Assembly (NCBI GenBank): GCA_027593305.1
Contig: JAQCJA010000024.1
Coordinates: 1 to 19,834 of the forward strand
DNA: 19,834 nucleotides
Direction: 5' to 3'
DNA from: a bacterium
Lineage (GTDB): Bacteria; Latescibacterota; UBA2968; UBA8231
Part shown: piece after piece, positions 1-8,055 of the stretch
Layout of the letters: each line of letters opens with the position of its first letter
How positions within the stretch are numbered: position 1 is the stretch's first letter
The notes under the pieces: generated by a model
Told to the model about the DNA's origin: nothing
The model's input: only the letters and a program-made list of their open reading frames with translations
Databases searched by the model: none
Made by a program: the position numbers and the translations under genes

Positions 1-1545
1 ATCGATCAATGCGTCGCCCAGGGTGTGCCCTTCGCGCGCGAGTACGGCGGCACACTGGCCAATCGGTCCTTCGGTGGCGCGCAGGTGTCGCGCACGTTCT
101 ACGCTCGCGGGCAGACCGGTCAGCAGTTGCTGCTCGGTGCCTATGGGTCCTTGATGCGCCAGGTGCACGCTGGCAAAGTGGAGCTGTACGCACGCCACGA
201 GATGCTCGAGCTCGTCGTGGTTGAAGGCGTTGCACGGGGCATCGTCACGCGCGACCTGACGACTGGGAAGATGGCGTCCCACGTCGCAGATGCCGTATTG
301 GTGTGTACGGGTGGCTACGGCAACGCATTCTTCCTGTCGACCAATGCCAAGGGCTCCAATGTCACGGCCTCGTGGCGGGCCCACAGACGTGGTGCCTACT
401 TCGCCAACCCCTGCTACACCCAGATTCACCCAACCTGCATTCCGGTGGCCGGCGGCTTCCAGGCGAAGCTCACATTGATGAGCGAGAGTCTGCGCAATGA
501 CGGCCGCGTCTGGGTACCATCAGCACCCGGAGATCCGCGAGCACCGGAACAGATCCCTGAAGGGGAGCGTGACTACTATCTCGAAAGGCGCTACCCCAGT
601 TTCGGCAACCTCGTGCCGCGGGATGTTGCTTCACGGGCCGCAAAGCAAGCCTGTGATGAGGGGCGCGGCGTCGGCTCCACGGGCCGAGCGGTGTATCTCG
701 ACTTTGCGGATGCCATTCGACGTGACGGCGAGGCGCTGATCCGGCAGAAGTATGGCAACCTGTTTCAGATGTACGAAGAGATCACCAATGAGAATCCATA
801 CAAATCGCCCATGCGCATATACCCCGCGGTGCATTATACCATGGGGGGACTGTGGGTGGACTACAACTTGATGAGCAATCTCCCGGGCCTGTTTGTCCTT
901 GGTGAGGCCAACTTCTCTGACCACGGGGCGAACCGGTTGGGCGCCTCGGCGTTGATGCAGGGCCTTTCCGACGGTTACTTCGTGATTCCGTACACCTTGG
1001 GGGGCTACATCGCCGGCACTCTGTTGGCCGACATCAATATCTCTCATCCGGCCTTTGTTGATGCTGAGAAGGAAGCCACGGGCCGCCTCGATGCCCTGTT
1101 GGCGGTGCAGGGCAAACGCACGGTCGATGATTTCCACCGGCAACTCGGATTGTTGTTATGGGATCATTGCGGCATGGCGCGAACGGCGGCGGGGTTGACG
1201 CAGGCGCTGGAGCGCGTCCGGGAGATTCGCCAGGAGTTCTGGCAGAATGTGACGGTGCGCGGCTCGACAGGGGAGTTGAACCAGGCCCTGGAACGTGCCG
1301 GTCGTGTTGCCGACTTCATGGAGTTCGCAGACACGATGATACACGACGCACTGGCGCGTGATGAGTCGTGCGGGGGGCATTTCCGCGAGGAGCACCAGAC
1401 CGACGAAGGCGAGGCGAAGCGCGACGATGAGAACTTCGCTCATGTCTCGGCCTGGGAATTCACCGGCCCCGGAGAGAAACCGATCCTGCACAAAGAGGCC
1501 CTTGCGTTTCAGAATGTGGCCCTGACCCAAAGGAGCTACAAGTGA
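1..1545 (+). CDS. sdhA: Succinate dehydrogenase / fumarate reductase flavoprotein subunit, 5' truncated by window edge
   Basis: FAD-binding catalytic subunit of complex II, which oxidises succinate to fumarate (or the reverse) at the cytoplasmic face of the membrane. The frame is open from base 1, and the residues before the first GTG (bases 25-27) continue the family pattern (IDQCVAQGVPFAREYGG), so this is not the true start. About 130 N-terminal residues, including the FAD-linking histidine region, would lie outside the window if it matches the usual length of about 640 residues. Visible motifs are QIHPT (421-435), the VPRDVASR segment with the expected catalytic arginine at 619-621, the HYTMGG histidine at 832-834, and HGANRLGASAL (922-954) of the C-terminal FAD/substrate region. 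It overlaps sdhB by four bases (GTGA). A cytochrome b subunit (sdhC) would be expected upstream but cannot be seen. Confidence 0.95.
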   Translation: MDQCVAQGVPFAREYGGTLANRSFGGAQVSRTFYARGQTGQQLLLGAYGSLMRQVHAGKVELYARHEMLELVVVEGVARGIVTRDLTTGKMASHVADAVLVCTGGYGNAFFLSTNAKGSNVTASWRAHRRGAYFANPCYTQIHPTCIPVAGGFQAKLTLMSESLRNDGRVWVPSAPGDPRAPEQIPEGERDYYLERRYPSFGNLVPRDVASRAAKQACDEGRGVGSTGRAVYLDFADAIRRDGEALIRQKYGNLFQMYEEITNENPYKSPMRIYPAVHYTMGGLWVDYNLMSNLPGLFVLGEANFSDHGANRLGASALMQGLSDGYFVIPYTLGGYIAGTLLADINISHPAFVDAEKEATGRLDALLAVQGKRTVDDFHRQLGLLLWDHCGMARTAAGLTQALERVREIRQEFWQNVTVRGSTGELNQALERAGRVADFMEFADTMIHDALARDESCGGHFREEHQTDEGEAKRDDENFAHVSAWEFTGPGEKPILHKEALAFQNVALTQRSYK

Positions 1546-2426
1546 GCGACAGTACCCATGTCGGCTGCGGCAGTCAGCGCGGCGCTGCGCACGAAGGCGC
1601 CGGCCATGGTGGTGCCGCAGCACGTCATGTTGGGGAGCGGCGGGTAAACCTGATGTCGGTGCGGCTGCGGGTGTGGCGGCAAAAACACTCAGGGGACAAG
1701 GGCGGCTTCGTCGAATACGAGGCCGGGCGACTGACACCGGATATGTCCTTTCTGGAAATGCTGGACGTGGTCAACGAGGATCTGCAACGCGCCGGCGACG
1801 AACCCATCGCGTTCGACTCGGACTGTCGCGAAGGAATCTGTGGTGCCTGCAGTCTGGTGATTGATGGTGTGCCTCACGGGCCGGGACGGGGTGTAACCAC
1901 CTGTCAGGTCTATATGCGCAGTTTCTCAGATGGTGCCACGATTACCATCGAGCCATGGCGAGCCAAGGCGTTTCCCGTGGTGCGCGATTTGATCGTCGAC
2001 CGTGCCGCCTTTGATCGGATCATTGGCGCAGGCGGTTACAATTCGACCAACACCGGCTCAGCAACGGATGCCAATTCCGCCCTGATCTCTCAGGCGCAAG
2101 CCGAAGAGGCTTTTGATGCGGCCGCGTGTATTGGCTGTGGAGCCTGTGTTGCGACGTGCAAGAATGCCTCTGCCATGCTGTTTGTGGCAGCGAAGGTGAA
2201 ACACCTCAACATTCTCCCGCAGGGCCAACCCGAGCGCCGCGAACGGACCGTCGCCATGCTGAAAGCGATGGACGACGAGGGTTTTGGGCACTGCACGAAC
2301 GAGTTCGAGTGTGAGGCAGTCTGTCCCAAAGAGATCTCGGTGGAACACATCGCTTTCCTCAACCGCGAGTATCTGCGGGCACAGGTGCTGTCCAGCGGCT
2401 TGAGTCCGGTGATCACGGAGGCATAA
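1542..2426 (+). CDS. sdhB: Succinate dehydrogenase / fumarate reductase iron-sulfur subunit
   Basis: Iron-sulfur subunit passing electrons from SdhA flavin to the membrane quinone site. With the GTG start it has 294 residues. [2Fe-2S] ligands are C95, C100, C103 and C121 (DCREGICGAC...TTC). The [4Fe-4S]/[3Fe-4S] ligands are in CIGCGACVATC (C196, C199, C202, C206) and CTNEFECEAVC (C251, C257, C261). The GTG at 1542 has AGGAG six bases upstream and overlaps the sdhA stop, which suggests translational coupling. Homologues usually begin near the ATG at 1653 (MSVRLRVWRQ), which has no well-placed ribosome binding site. The GTG start therefore predicts a Gly/His/Ala-rich extension of 37 residues. 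Identity is certain; the start is the only open point. Confidence 0.95.
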   Translation: MSDSTHVGCGSQRGAAHEGAGHGGAAARHVGERRVNLMSVRLRVWRQKHSGDKGGFVEYEAGRLTPDMSFLEMLDVVNEDLQRAGDEPIAFDSDCREGICGACSLVIDGVPHGPGRGVTTCQVYMRSFSDGATITIEPWRAKAFPVVRDLIVDRAAFDRIIGAGGYNSTNTGSATDANSALISQAQAEEAFDAAACIGCGACVATCKNASAMLFVAAKVKHLNILPQGQPERRERTVAMLKAMDDEGFGHCTNEFECEAVCPKEISVEHIAFLNREYLRAQVLSSGLSPVITEA

Positions 2427-2488
2427 CCGCGTTGGTGCTGCCGTCGCGCCCGCCTCTGGAAGGGATTCTGCAGTAGAACGGGACAGTG

Positions 2489-2519
2489 GAACGAGAAACG
2501 CCTCAGAACGAGAAACGCC
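2489..2519. repeat. Two copies of a 14-bp direct repeat beside the terminator
   Basis: GAACGAGAAACGCC occurs at 2489-2502 and again at 2506-2519. The second copy overlaps the left terminator arm. The first copy duplicates only the AGAAACGCC base of the stem, so it could pair weakly with the right arm. Probably a local duplication. Confidence 0.8.
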
Positions 2520-2550
2520 GCCAGGTCCGGAATACCTGGCGGCGTTTTCT
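2511..2550. terminator. Bidirectional intrinsic terminator between convergent sdhB and rpmA
   Basis: The arms AACGCCGCCAGGT (2514-2526) and ACCTGGCGGCGTT (2534-2546) are perfect 13-bp inverted repeats around a 7-base loop, extendable by one A-T pair. TTTTCT follows on the plus strand, and AGAAA precedes the left arm, giving a T-rich tract on the minus strand. It sits between two converging genes and could end both transcripts. Confidence 0.85.
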
Positions 2551-2584
2551 GTTGTGGAGCAGAACGACCGAATCTGTACGACCG

Positions 2585-2845
2585 TCAGGCGGCGACAGGC
2601 TCGATGCTGACGTTCTTGCGCTTGCGTCCGGTTACCGAGAAGACGACACGACCAGCCGCTGTGGCGAACAGCGTGTCATCACTGCCTTTTTTGACGTTGA
2701 CACCGGGGTGGATCACTGTGCCGCGCTGGCGGATGATGATGGTTCCTGCCTTCACGATCTGCCCACCGGCAGCTTTCATCCCGAGCCGCTGTGAGTTGCT
2801 GTCGCGGCCGTTGCGGGAACTGCCGACGCCTTTTTTGTGTGCCAT
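2585..2845 (-). CDS. rpmA: 50S ribosomal protein L27
   Basis: 86-residue L27 of the large ribosomal subunit, located near the peptidyl transferase centre. The N-terminus MAHKKGVGSSRNGRDSNSQR is the standard Gram-negative form, without the cleaved leader seen in Firmicutes. The central GTIIIRQRGTVIHPG segment is the conserved core. AGGGA lies about nine bases before the ATG. It follows rplU by 25 bp, the usual rplU-rpmA operon, and ends just before the terminator at 2511-2550. Confidence 0.97.
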   Translation of the reverse strand: MAHKKGVGSSRNGRDSNSQRLGMKAAGGQIVKAGTIIIRQRGTVIHPGVNVKKGSDDTLFATAAGRVVFSVTGRKRKNVSIEPVAA

Positions 2846-2870
2846 AGCTGGTTGTCCCTAGCGCGGTAGT

Positions 2871-3188
2871 CTAGTTGGGAGCGACGATGCCGTCGATTTT
2901 GATTTCGGTGTAATCCTGGCGGTGACCGTTCCGACGGCGGTAGTTCTTGCGCTTCTTCATCTTGAAAATGATGATTTTTTCGCCACGGACGTGCCCGACG
3001 ACGGTCGCCTCAACGGAAGCACCCGCCACGTGGGGGCTACCCACCATGGTTGCGGTTTCGGATCTGACGAGCAGGACGTCAGAGAATGTCTTTTTGGCGC
3101 CTTCTTCCCAGGCCAGTCGGGGTACTCGAAGGACGCTGCCCTCTTTGACCTGGAACTGCTGGCCGGCGATATCGACTACGGCGTACAT
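2871..3188 (-). CDS. rplU: 50S ribosomal protein L21
   Basis: 105-residue L21, a 23S rRNA-binding ribosomal protein. The N-terminus MYAVVDIAGQQFQVKEG and the basic FKMKKRKNYRRRNGHRQ segment are typical of the family. The frame stays open upstream to 3263, but homologues start at MYAVV. AGGCGG lies five bases before this ATG (3194-3199 on the plus strand), so 3188 is chosen. A strong candidate promoter lies about 75 bp upstream. Confidence 0.97.
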   Translation of the reverse strand: MYAVVDIAGQQFQVKEGSVLRVPRLAWEEGAKKTFSDVLLVRSETATMVGSPHVAGASVEATVVGHVRGEKIIIFKMKKRKNYRRRNGHRQDYTEIKIDGIVAPN

Positions 3189-3262
3189 ATCGGCCGCCTG
3201 TTCTTCTCTTCGTGTGGTGGTGGCAGCCGGTTCCCTGAGCAGGCATCCGGAGCGAATTGACA

Positions 3263-3291
3263 AAGGTAGCTAGGCCTGATAATTCTGTCAA
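3263..3291 (-). promoter_or_regulatory. Predicted sigma70-type promoter of rplU-rpmA
   Basis: On the minus strand, TTGACA (3291-3286) is followed after exactly 17 bases by TACCTT (3268-3263). Transcription would begin near 3256, giving a leader of about 68 nucleotides before rplU. It lies in the rng-rplU gap, so the ribosomal genes can be expressed independently of rng. I did not find a clear known L21 leader fold. Confidence 0.65.
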
Positions 3292-3309
3292 CGCCAGATC
3301 CGGCGGCCT

Positions 3310-4836
3310 TCAACCGCGGAATTCGGCGGTGACGTCGAGGTCCCTGCGGACGGAGATGAAGCGGTAATCCTGCTTCGGGATGGCTGTGTCTTCCTCGATG
3401 TCGACACGGGCCTTGGTGGCTTTGCGCATATCCTTCAGGCGGGTGCCTTTGTCGGCGCGCATGAAGGCGGCGACCTCCGGGTGCACCTGCAGGCGGAAGC
3501 GGCGATCGCCGTTGCCCGCATAGGCGCGTCGCAACCATCTCTCGATCTTCGTTATGGTGGTGTCTGGACCGAGTACGCGGCCAGTTCCAAAGCACGTGGG
3601 GCAGGGCTCGGAGTGTGTGTGCAGGAGATTCGGGCGGACTCTCTGGCGGGTCATCTCCACGAGGCCGAATTCTGAGACCTGAGGACTGATGGAGACCTTG
3701 GCGCGGTCGTGGCGGGTCTCTTCGATCATGGCTTCTACCAGTTTGCGCCGGTTTCGTTCATCGTGCATATCAATGAAATCGATTACGATGATGCCGCCGA
3801 TGTCGCGCAGGCGAAGCTGGCGGGCGACTTCCTGAGCCGCCTCAAGATTGGTGTGCAGGATACTCTCTTCCTGATCCCGCTTGCCGGTATTGCGCGCGGA
3901 GTTGACGTCGATGAAGGTGCCCGCCTCGGCGTGGTCGATGACGAGGGAGCCGCCGCGCCGCATCCACACTTCGCGGTCTGTCACCTTTTCCAGTTCTTTT
4001 TCCAGCTTGTAGTGATCGAAAATCGGTTTCTTGTCGCGATGGAAGTCGACGCGGTTGCGCAGACCGGGCGAGACGCTCTTCAGGTAATCCTGGATCTCGT
4101 TGTAGAGCTCTCGTGAGTCTACGACCAGATGATCTACGTTGTCGGTAAAGACGTCGCGGATGACGCTTGAGGTCATGCCCAATTCCTGGTGGACCAGAGC
4201 CGGCGCGCTGGCGCGCTTGGCTTTCTTCAACATGCGTCGATGCGTGCGGTGCAACTGCTTGATATCCTTGCGGAAGCCCTTTTCCTGCTGACCCCGACCT
4301 TCGGTGCGAACAATGCAGGAGTAGCCCTCCGGGGTCAGCTTGCGGACCACATCTCGAAGGCGGCGGCGTTCGTTCCAGCTGCTGATCTTACGCGACACTC
4401 CCACCCAATCACCCGCTGGCATGAGTACGACGAAGCGACCGGCGAGGGCAATCTGGGTGGTGATACGGGCGCCCTTGGTGCTGATAGGTTCCTTGGTGAT
4501 CTGGACCAGAATTTCCTGTCCCTTCTTCACCAGATCCTGGATCGGCGGATACTGTCTTGGCCGGCGGCCGTTGCGGCGGCCATTGTTGCCGTCATCATCC
4601 TCGTTTTCGGCCTCGACCATGTCGCGCACCTGAAGAAAAGCCGTGCGCTCGAGTCCGATATCGACGAACGCGGCCTGCAGGCTCGGGAGTACGGCGTTGA
4701 CTTTGCCCAGGTAGATGTCACCGACCATCCTTTCGGATTCAGGTCGTTCCACCCAGATCTCTGCGAGGCTGCCGTCTTCAACGATGGCGATGCGGGATTC
4801 GTGGATCCCCTGGTTGATATAGATTTCGGTTTTCAT
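3310..4836 (-). CDS. rng: Ribonuclease E/G family endoribonuclease (RNase G type)
   Basis: 508-residue endoribonuclease for rRNA maturation and mRNA decay; E. coli RNase G has 489 residues, and the long C-terminal scaffold of RNase E is absent. An N-terminal S1 domain begins near residue 38. It holds an acidic/Arg-rich loop at about 76-95 (EAENEDDDGNNGRRNGRR). The catalytic metal-binding aspartates are expected at D310 (FIDVNSARN) and D353 (VIDFIDMHDERN). C412 and C415 (PCPTC) match the zinc-link cysteines. The frame is open for another 165 codons upstream, but family homology begins at MKTEIYINQG. The only SD-like sequence (CGGAG) is about 12 bases from that ATG, longer than usual. Promoter not identified. 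Confidence 0.93.
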   Translation of the reverse strand: MKTEIYINQGIHESRIAIVEDGSLAEIWVERPESERMVGDIYLGKVNAVLPSLQAAFVDIGLERTAFLQVRDMVEAENEDDDGNNGRRNGRRPRQYPPIQDLVKKGQEILVQITKEPISTKGARITTQIALAGRFVVLMPAGDWVGVSRKISSWNERRRLRDVVRKLTPEGYSCIVRTEGRGQQEKGFRKDIKQLHRTHRRMLKKAKRASAPALVHQELGMTSSVIRDVFTDNVDHLVVDSRELYNEIQDYLKSVSPGLRNRVDFHRDKKPIFDHYKLEKELEKVTDREVWMRRGGSLVIDHAEAGTFIDVNSARNTGKRDQEESILHTNLEAAQEVARQLRLRDIGGIIVIDFIDMHDERNRRKLVEAMIEETRHDRAKVSISPQVSEFGLVEMTRQRVRPNLLHTHSEPCPTCFGTGRVLGPDTTITKIERWLRRAYAGNGDRRFRLQVHPEVAAFMRADKGTRLKDMRKATKARVDIEEDTAIPKQDYRFISVRRDLDVTAEFRG

Positions 4837-5349
4837 GCGTGGAATAATCTCCGTGATGCGTCCGTCCCGTTGGGAAAGGTCGCGTGGAGACACGCAGGGA
4901 TTGTCAATTGTCCGATCCAGCCACAACTGCGGAGAGCACACCGGCCTGCTTGTGAGCGGCGTGAGAGAGACCGGCCGCTGTGTTGGCCTTGGCGTCCCTG
5001 GCACGGGACGGGTCCCTTGTTTTCGCGGTCCACCGACGGATGGGTCCGTCGTGCAGGAAGTGAACTGCGGGACTGCTGTGCGTGCGGCCGCCCGGATGCG
5101 GCAGCTTGCACAATCTCCGCGTGTTACGGGCCCGGCCCGCCGTGCGGGCATCTTGTTTGGGGTCCGTGGCCGGGGTCGTACCTCTGTCGTACCCGGTGTG
5201 TCTGTACTTGGCTGGCGGCGACCGAGGGCCCGTAAACCATTGCGACTCCTGGCGTGCGGTCGGCGCCAAGCGATTTGATGTTTGTAAGTTCGTGTGGCAG
5301 CTAGGATACGGCCTGCAGAAGGCGGGGGCAAGCAGGACGGAGTCGTAAT
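4837..5349. other. 513-bp gap between the S41 protease gene and rng; no recognised gene
   Basis: GC-rich, with several open frames on both strands, all rich in Pro/Arg/Ser/Thr and unlike any family I recognise. On the minus strand it would be a long 5' untranslated region of rng or a separate small RNA. Hairpins seen: GCCCGC-CGT-GCGGGC (5135-5149), and AGCGGC/GCCGCT arms at 4955-4960 and 4974-4979. A lone minus-strand TTGACA (4907-4902) has no convincing -10 partner. I looked for RNase P RNA, tmRNA and tRNA signatures and saw none. Confidence 0.5.
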
Positions 5350-7275
5350 TCAATTGGCGCGGGCGGCGCCCGAGTGGAGCAATTGCTGGAAACGCGCTGC
5401 GTCGCGCAGGAGAGAGACCGCCTCCATCACCTGCGGGTCGGTGTCGAGGTCAACGAGCAGGCTTGCCCGTCGACCTTCCACACGCAGGGACAGTTCGCGT
5501 CGCAGACCGGCACGGACATAGGGCAGCATTTCTGGATTCAGCTGCAGGGCTTCGGTGGCTCTGCCTACGGATGCGTCCAGAGAGTCAATGTGGGCCATGA
5601 GAGCAGCATCCCAGCCGGACTGAGTGGCAAATTCGCGCAGGGAACGTAGTTCCAGCGCCGACCGTTCCTGTCTGGCTCGGGCTGCGGCGGAGTTTGGCAG
5701 ATATGTCTGGAAGGCCAACAGCATCTGGTCGTCTACCTCCATGCCGACAGCCTCCGGACTCTCGGTGCCTACGTATTCGACGATGAAGTCAAAGAACACG
5801 CGATGGCGGTACAGGCTGAGCACAAGATCTGGTGGAGTGTCCGCTTCCACGATGACATCAGGGGTTATGCCCCCGCCCCCGTATACGGTTCGTCCGTCTT
5901 CGGTGTGGTAGGATTCAGGTTCTCCGGTTGAGGCTGTGTCCGCGAGATCCGGCTTGGTGGAGCCGGCCCGTGAGTTGCCGACAAGACTGCGCAATGGCGT
6001 TGCCAGCACCTGGCTGGCGAGGGCCGAGTCGAAATCGAAGCGGGCCCGAAGTTGGTCAGCAGCGGATTCTTCATCGGTCGCCTGGAACAACAGAGAGAAC
6101 AGTTGTCCTGCCGGTACCCGGATGTCACCGAAGGCGATCTGCGTAGCCGGATCGGGGGTGGCTGCAAGAGACTCGCGGTGAATGCTGCGCCCACTGGGGG
6201 TGTGGTAGAGGGCGGTTGTCAGCTTGAGCGCCGACCTATTCTCCTCGCGCAGATCAAAGATCGTTTGCACAGATCCCTTGCCGAAGGAGGTCGTGCCGAG
6301 CACCAGGCCCCGATCGTTGTCCTGGATGGCCCCCGCGACAATCTCGGAGGCGCTGGCGCTGCCTCCATCGATCAACACAACCATCGGGACACTCTCGGCG
6401 GGGGGACGTCTTTGTGAAACCCGGGTCTCCTGGTTGCGGCCGGCTCGTTCACGAACGGACACGATGGGGGCACCCCTGGGCAGAAAGAGATCTGCTACCT
6501 CCTCAGCCTGACTCAGCAGACCCCCTGGATTGCCACGAAGGTCGAGGATCAGGCCCGTCACACCCCGAGCCAGGAGTTGTTCGATGCCGGCTTCCATCTC
6601 AGCTGATGTGTCTTCGGAAAAGCGTGTCTGGCGCATGCTGATATAGCCGATACCAGGAAGCAATTCATCAACAACGGCGACACTCTTGATCTTGATGACC
6701 TCACGCACGATCACAGCATCCCAGTTGTCCAAGACACCCGGTCGATCCAGGGTGATGCGGACGGCGGTGCCCGGGTCACCGCGCAGTTCGTCCACTACCG
6801 CATCCAGCGTCATGCCATATGTGTCACGGCCCTCAATCGCCACAATCAGATCGCCGGGCAGGATGCCAGACCGCGCCGCTGGTGTGCCTTCGATGGGGGC
6901 GATCACTACGGGATGCTGATCCATGACACCCACCGTGATGCCGAGCCCGGCGAACTTACCCGTAGTGTCCTGGCGCAATTGGCGGAGGGCCTCTTCATCA
7001 TAGAATTGACTGTAGGCATCCAGCTGCCGAAGCATGCCCTCAATGGCGGCCCTCATGATTTTGCCGTGGTCCACAGGGGCGTAGTAGTTCTCTACCACCC
7101 GGCGATAAACAGAACCGAACCGGTCCCAGCTGCGATTGATCTCGTCATAGCGGTCGTCGTGCTCTGCATAAGCGGCGCAGAAAGGTGCCAAAAGCGCGAG
7201 AGCAAGAACCGCCAAAGTGGATGTCCAGGGGCGAAGAAGCCACCTGTTCCGTGGCATCGCGGTGATGTCCGTCAT
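5350..7275 (-). CDS. S41 family C-terminal processing protease with PDZ domain, exported
   Basis: 641-residue serine protease of the Prc/CtpA family, which cleaves periplasmic or lipoprotein substrates near their C-termini. A signal peptide is visible: a basic start, a hydrophobic stretch at about 19-35 and AYA before residue 38. The PDZ domain spans about 105-195 (FAGLGITVGV, SGILPGDLIVAIEG). The expected Ser/Lys dyad is S308 (GGSASASE) and K333 (SFGKGSVQ), spaced 25 residues as in Tsp. About 100 residues separate YHTPSGRSIHRE from VYGGGGITPDV (465-473), a layout I associate with FCB-group members. The C-terminal 170 residues are not assigned. The ATG lies 1 bp after the tmk stop. A second in-frame ATG (residue 7) is possible; neither has a strong ribosome binding site. 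Confidence 0.93.
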   Translation of the reverse strand: MTDITAMPRNRWLLRPWTSTLAVLALALLAPFCAAYAEHDDRYDEINRSWDRFGSVYRRVVENYYAPVDHGKIMRAAIEGMLRQLDAYSQFYDEEALRQLRQDTTGKFAGLGITVGVMDQHPVVIAPIEGTPAARSGILPGDLIVAIEGRDTYGMTLDAVVDELRGDPGTAVRITLDRPGVLDNWDAVIVREVIKIKSVAVVDELLPGIGYISMRQTRFSEDTSAEMEAGIEQLLARGVTGLILDLRGNPGGLLSQAEEVADLFLPRGAPIVSVRERAGRNQETRVSQRRPPAESVPMVVLIDGGSASASEIVAGAIQDNDRGLVLGTTSFGKGSVQTIFDLREENRSALKLTTALYHTPSGRSIHRESLAATPDPATQIAFGDIRVPAGQLFSLLFQATDEESAADQLRARFDFDSALASQVLATPLRSLVGNSRAGSTKPDLADTASTGEPESYHTEDGRTVYGGGGITPDVIVEADTPPDLVLSLYRHRVFFDFIVEYVGTESPEAVGMEVDDQMLLAFQTYLPNSAAARARQERSALELRSLREFATQSGWDAALMAHIDSLDASVGRATEALQLNPEMLPYVRAGLRRELSLRVEGRRASLLVDLDTDPQVMEAVSLLRDAARFQQLLHSGAARAN

Positions 7276-7276
7276 T

Positions 7277-7927
7277 TTACACTGAAATCCGATAGGGGAA
7301 TTGCGGGAAGCGCTCGATCAGCGCGTCATATACCTGAATGGAGACGGTCTCAGCCGTCTGGGCAGCGTCGAGCACGAGACTCTGCGCGGGATTCTCCCGT
7401 GCCAGTTCCAGATAGGCCTCACGCACTCGGGCCTGGAACCGAGTGCCCGCCTTCTCTATTCGGTCTTCCACTCCGGCAGAGCGTGTCTTTCGTCTTGCCA
7501 GCGCCGTCTGGACGTCCAAATCGAGGTAGATCGTCAGATCGGCATGCAGACCGGCAGTGGCGACATCGTTTACCTGACGGACCAGAGGCAGACCGAGTCC
7601 ACGGGCGATCCCCTGGTAGGCCAGTGACGAACACGTATATCTGTCGCTTATGACAGGCTTATGGCTCCGTAGTGCAGGCTGGATGATCTGCGCCACGAGC
7701 TGCCTGCGGCTGGCGGCATAGAGAAGGAGCTCTGCGCGGTTGTCCAGACAGTCGAACGCAGGATCCAACAGCAGGGCCCGAATTTTCTCGCCCGCTTCCG
7801 TACCCCCGGGTTCTCGCGTTTGGACGATGTCGTGTCCTGCTGCTCGCAGTTGTGCACAGAGACAGTGGCATTGGGTTGTTGTGCCGGCGCCGTCGATGCC
7901 CTCGAAGACTATGAACAAGGGTTTCAC
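7277..7927 (-). CDS. tmk: Thymidylate kinase (dTMP kinase)
   Basis: 216-residue kinase that phosphorylates dTMP to dTDP for dTTP synthesis. Family motifs: the P-loop region FEGIDGAGTTTQ (8-19), REPGGT (38-43), SDRY (94-97), and the LID region with RRK (145-147) and GVEDRIE (152-158). The residue normally lysine in the P-loop (GxxGxGK) is threonine (T16) and reads cleanly as ACA. The start is GTG, placed where homologues begin (MKPLFIVFEG). The 128 bp upstream, before the lipid synthase stop, show no feature. Length is normal for the family (about 205-215). Function is likely kept, because the rest of the active site is intact. Confidence 0.93.
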   Translation of the reverse strand: MKPLFIVFEGIDGAGTTTQCHCLCAQLRAAGHDIVQTREPGGTEAGEKIRALLLDPAFDCLDNRAELLLYAASRRQLVAQIIQPALRSHKPVISDRYTCSSLAYQGIARGLGLPLVRQVNDVATAGLHADLTIYLDLDVQTALARRKTRSAGVEDRIEKAGTRFQARVREAYLELARENPAQSLVLDAAQTAETVSIQVYDALIERFPQFPYRISV

Positions 7928-8055
7928 GGAATGTCTCGCGTCCGGTTGGAGTGCAAGAGGCGACAGGGAGAGACGGCTTCCATTCGGGGACGCTGGTTGC
8001 TGGAGTCTGCTGCTGCCTGCGCTGGCCTCGGGGGGCAGAGGTACAGGGGGCGAAT

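Noticed and set aside
4189..5235. Long plus-strand open frame (348 codons) opposite rng
   Set aside because: It is antisense to the clearly homologous RNase G gene, shows no family pattern, and is explained by high GC content.
4837..5331. 165-codon N-terminal extension of RNase G
   Set aside because: The frame is open, but the translation is Pro/Arg/Thr-rich without similarity to the family, and homologues begin at MKTEIYINQG.
4837..5349. RNase P RNA, tmRNA or 6S RNA in the gap upstream of rng
   Set aside because: No signature sequences of RNase P RNA or tmRNA were seen on either strand, and no 6S-like long duplex with a central bubble was recognised.
6913..7653. Plus-strand open frame (246 codons) opposite the S41 protease and tmk
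   Set aside because: Shadow of two real genes; composition is Arg/Pro-rich and no motif is seen.
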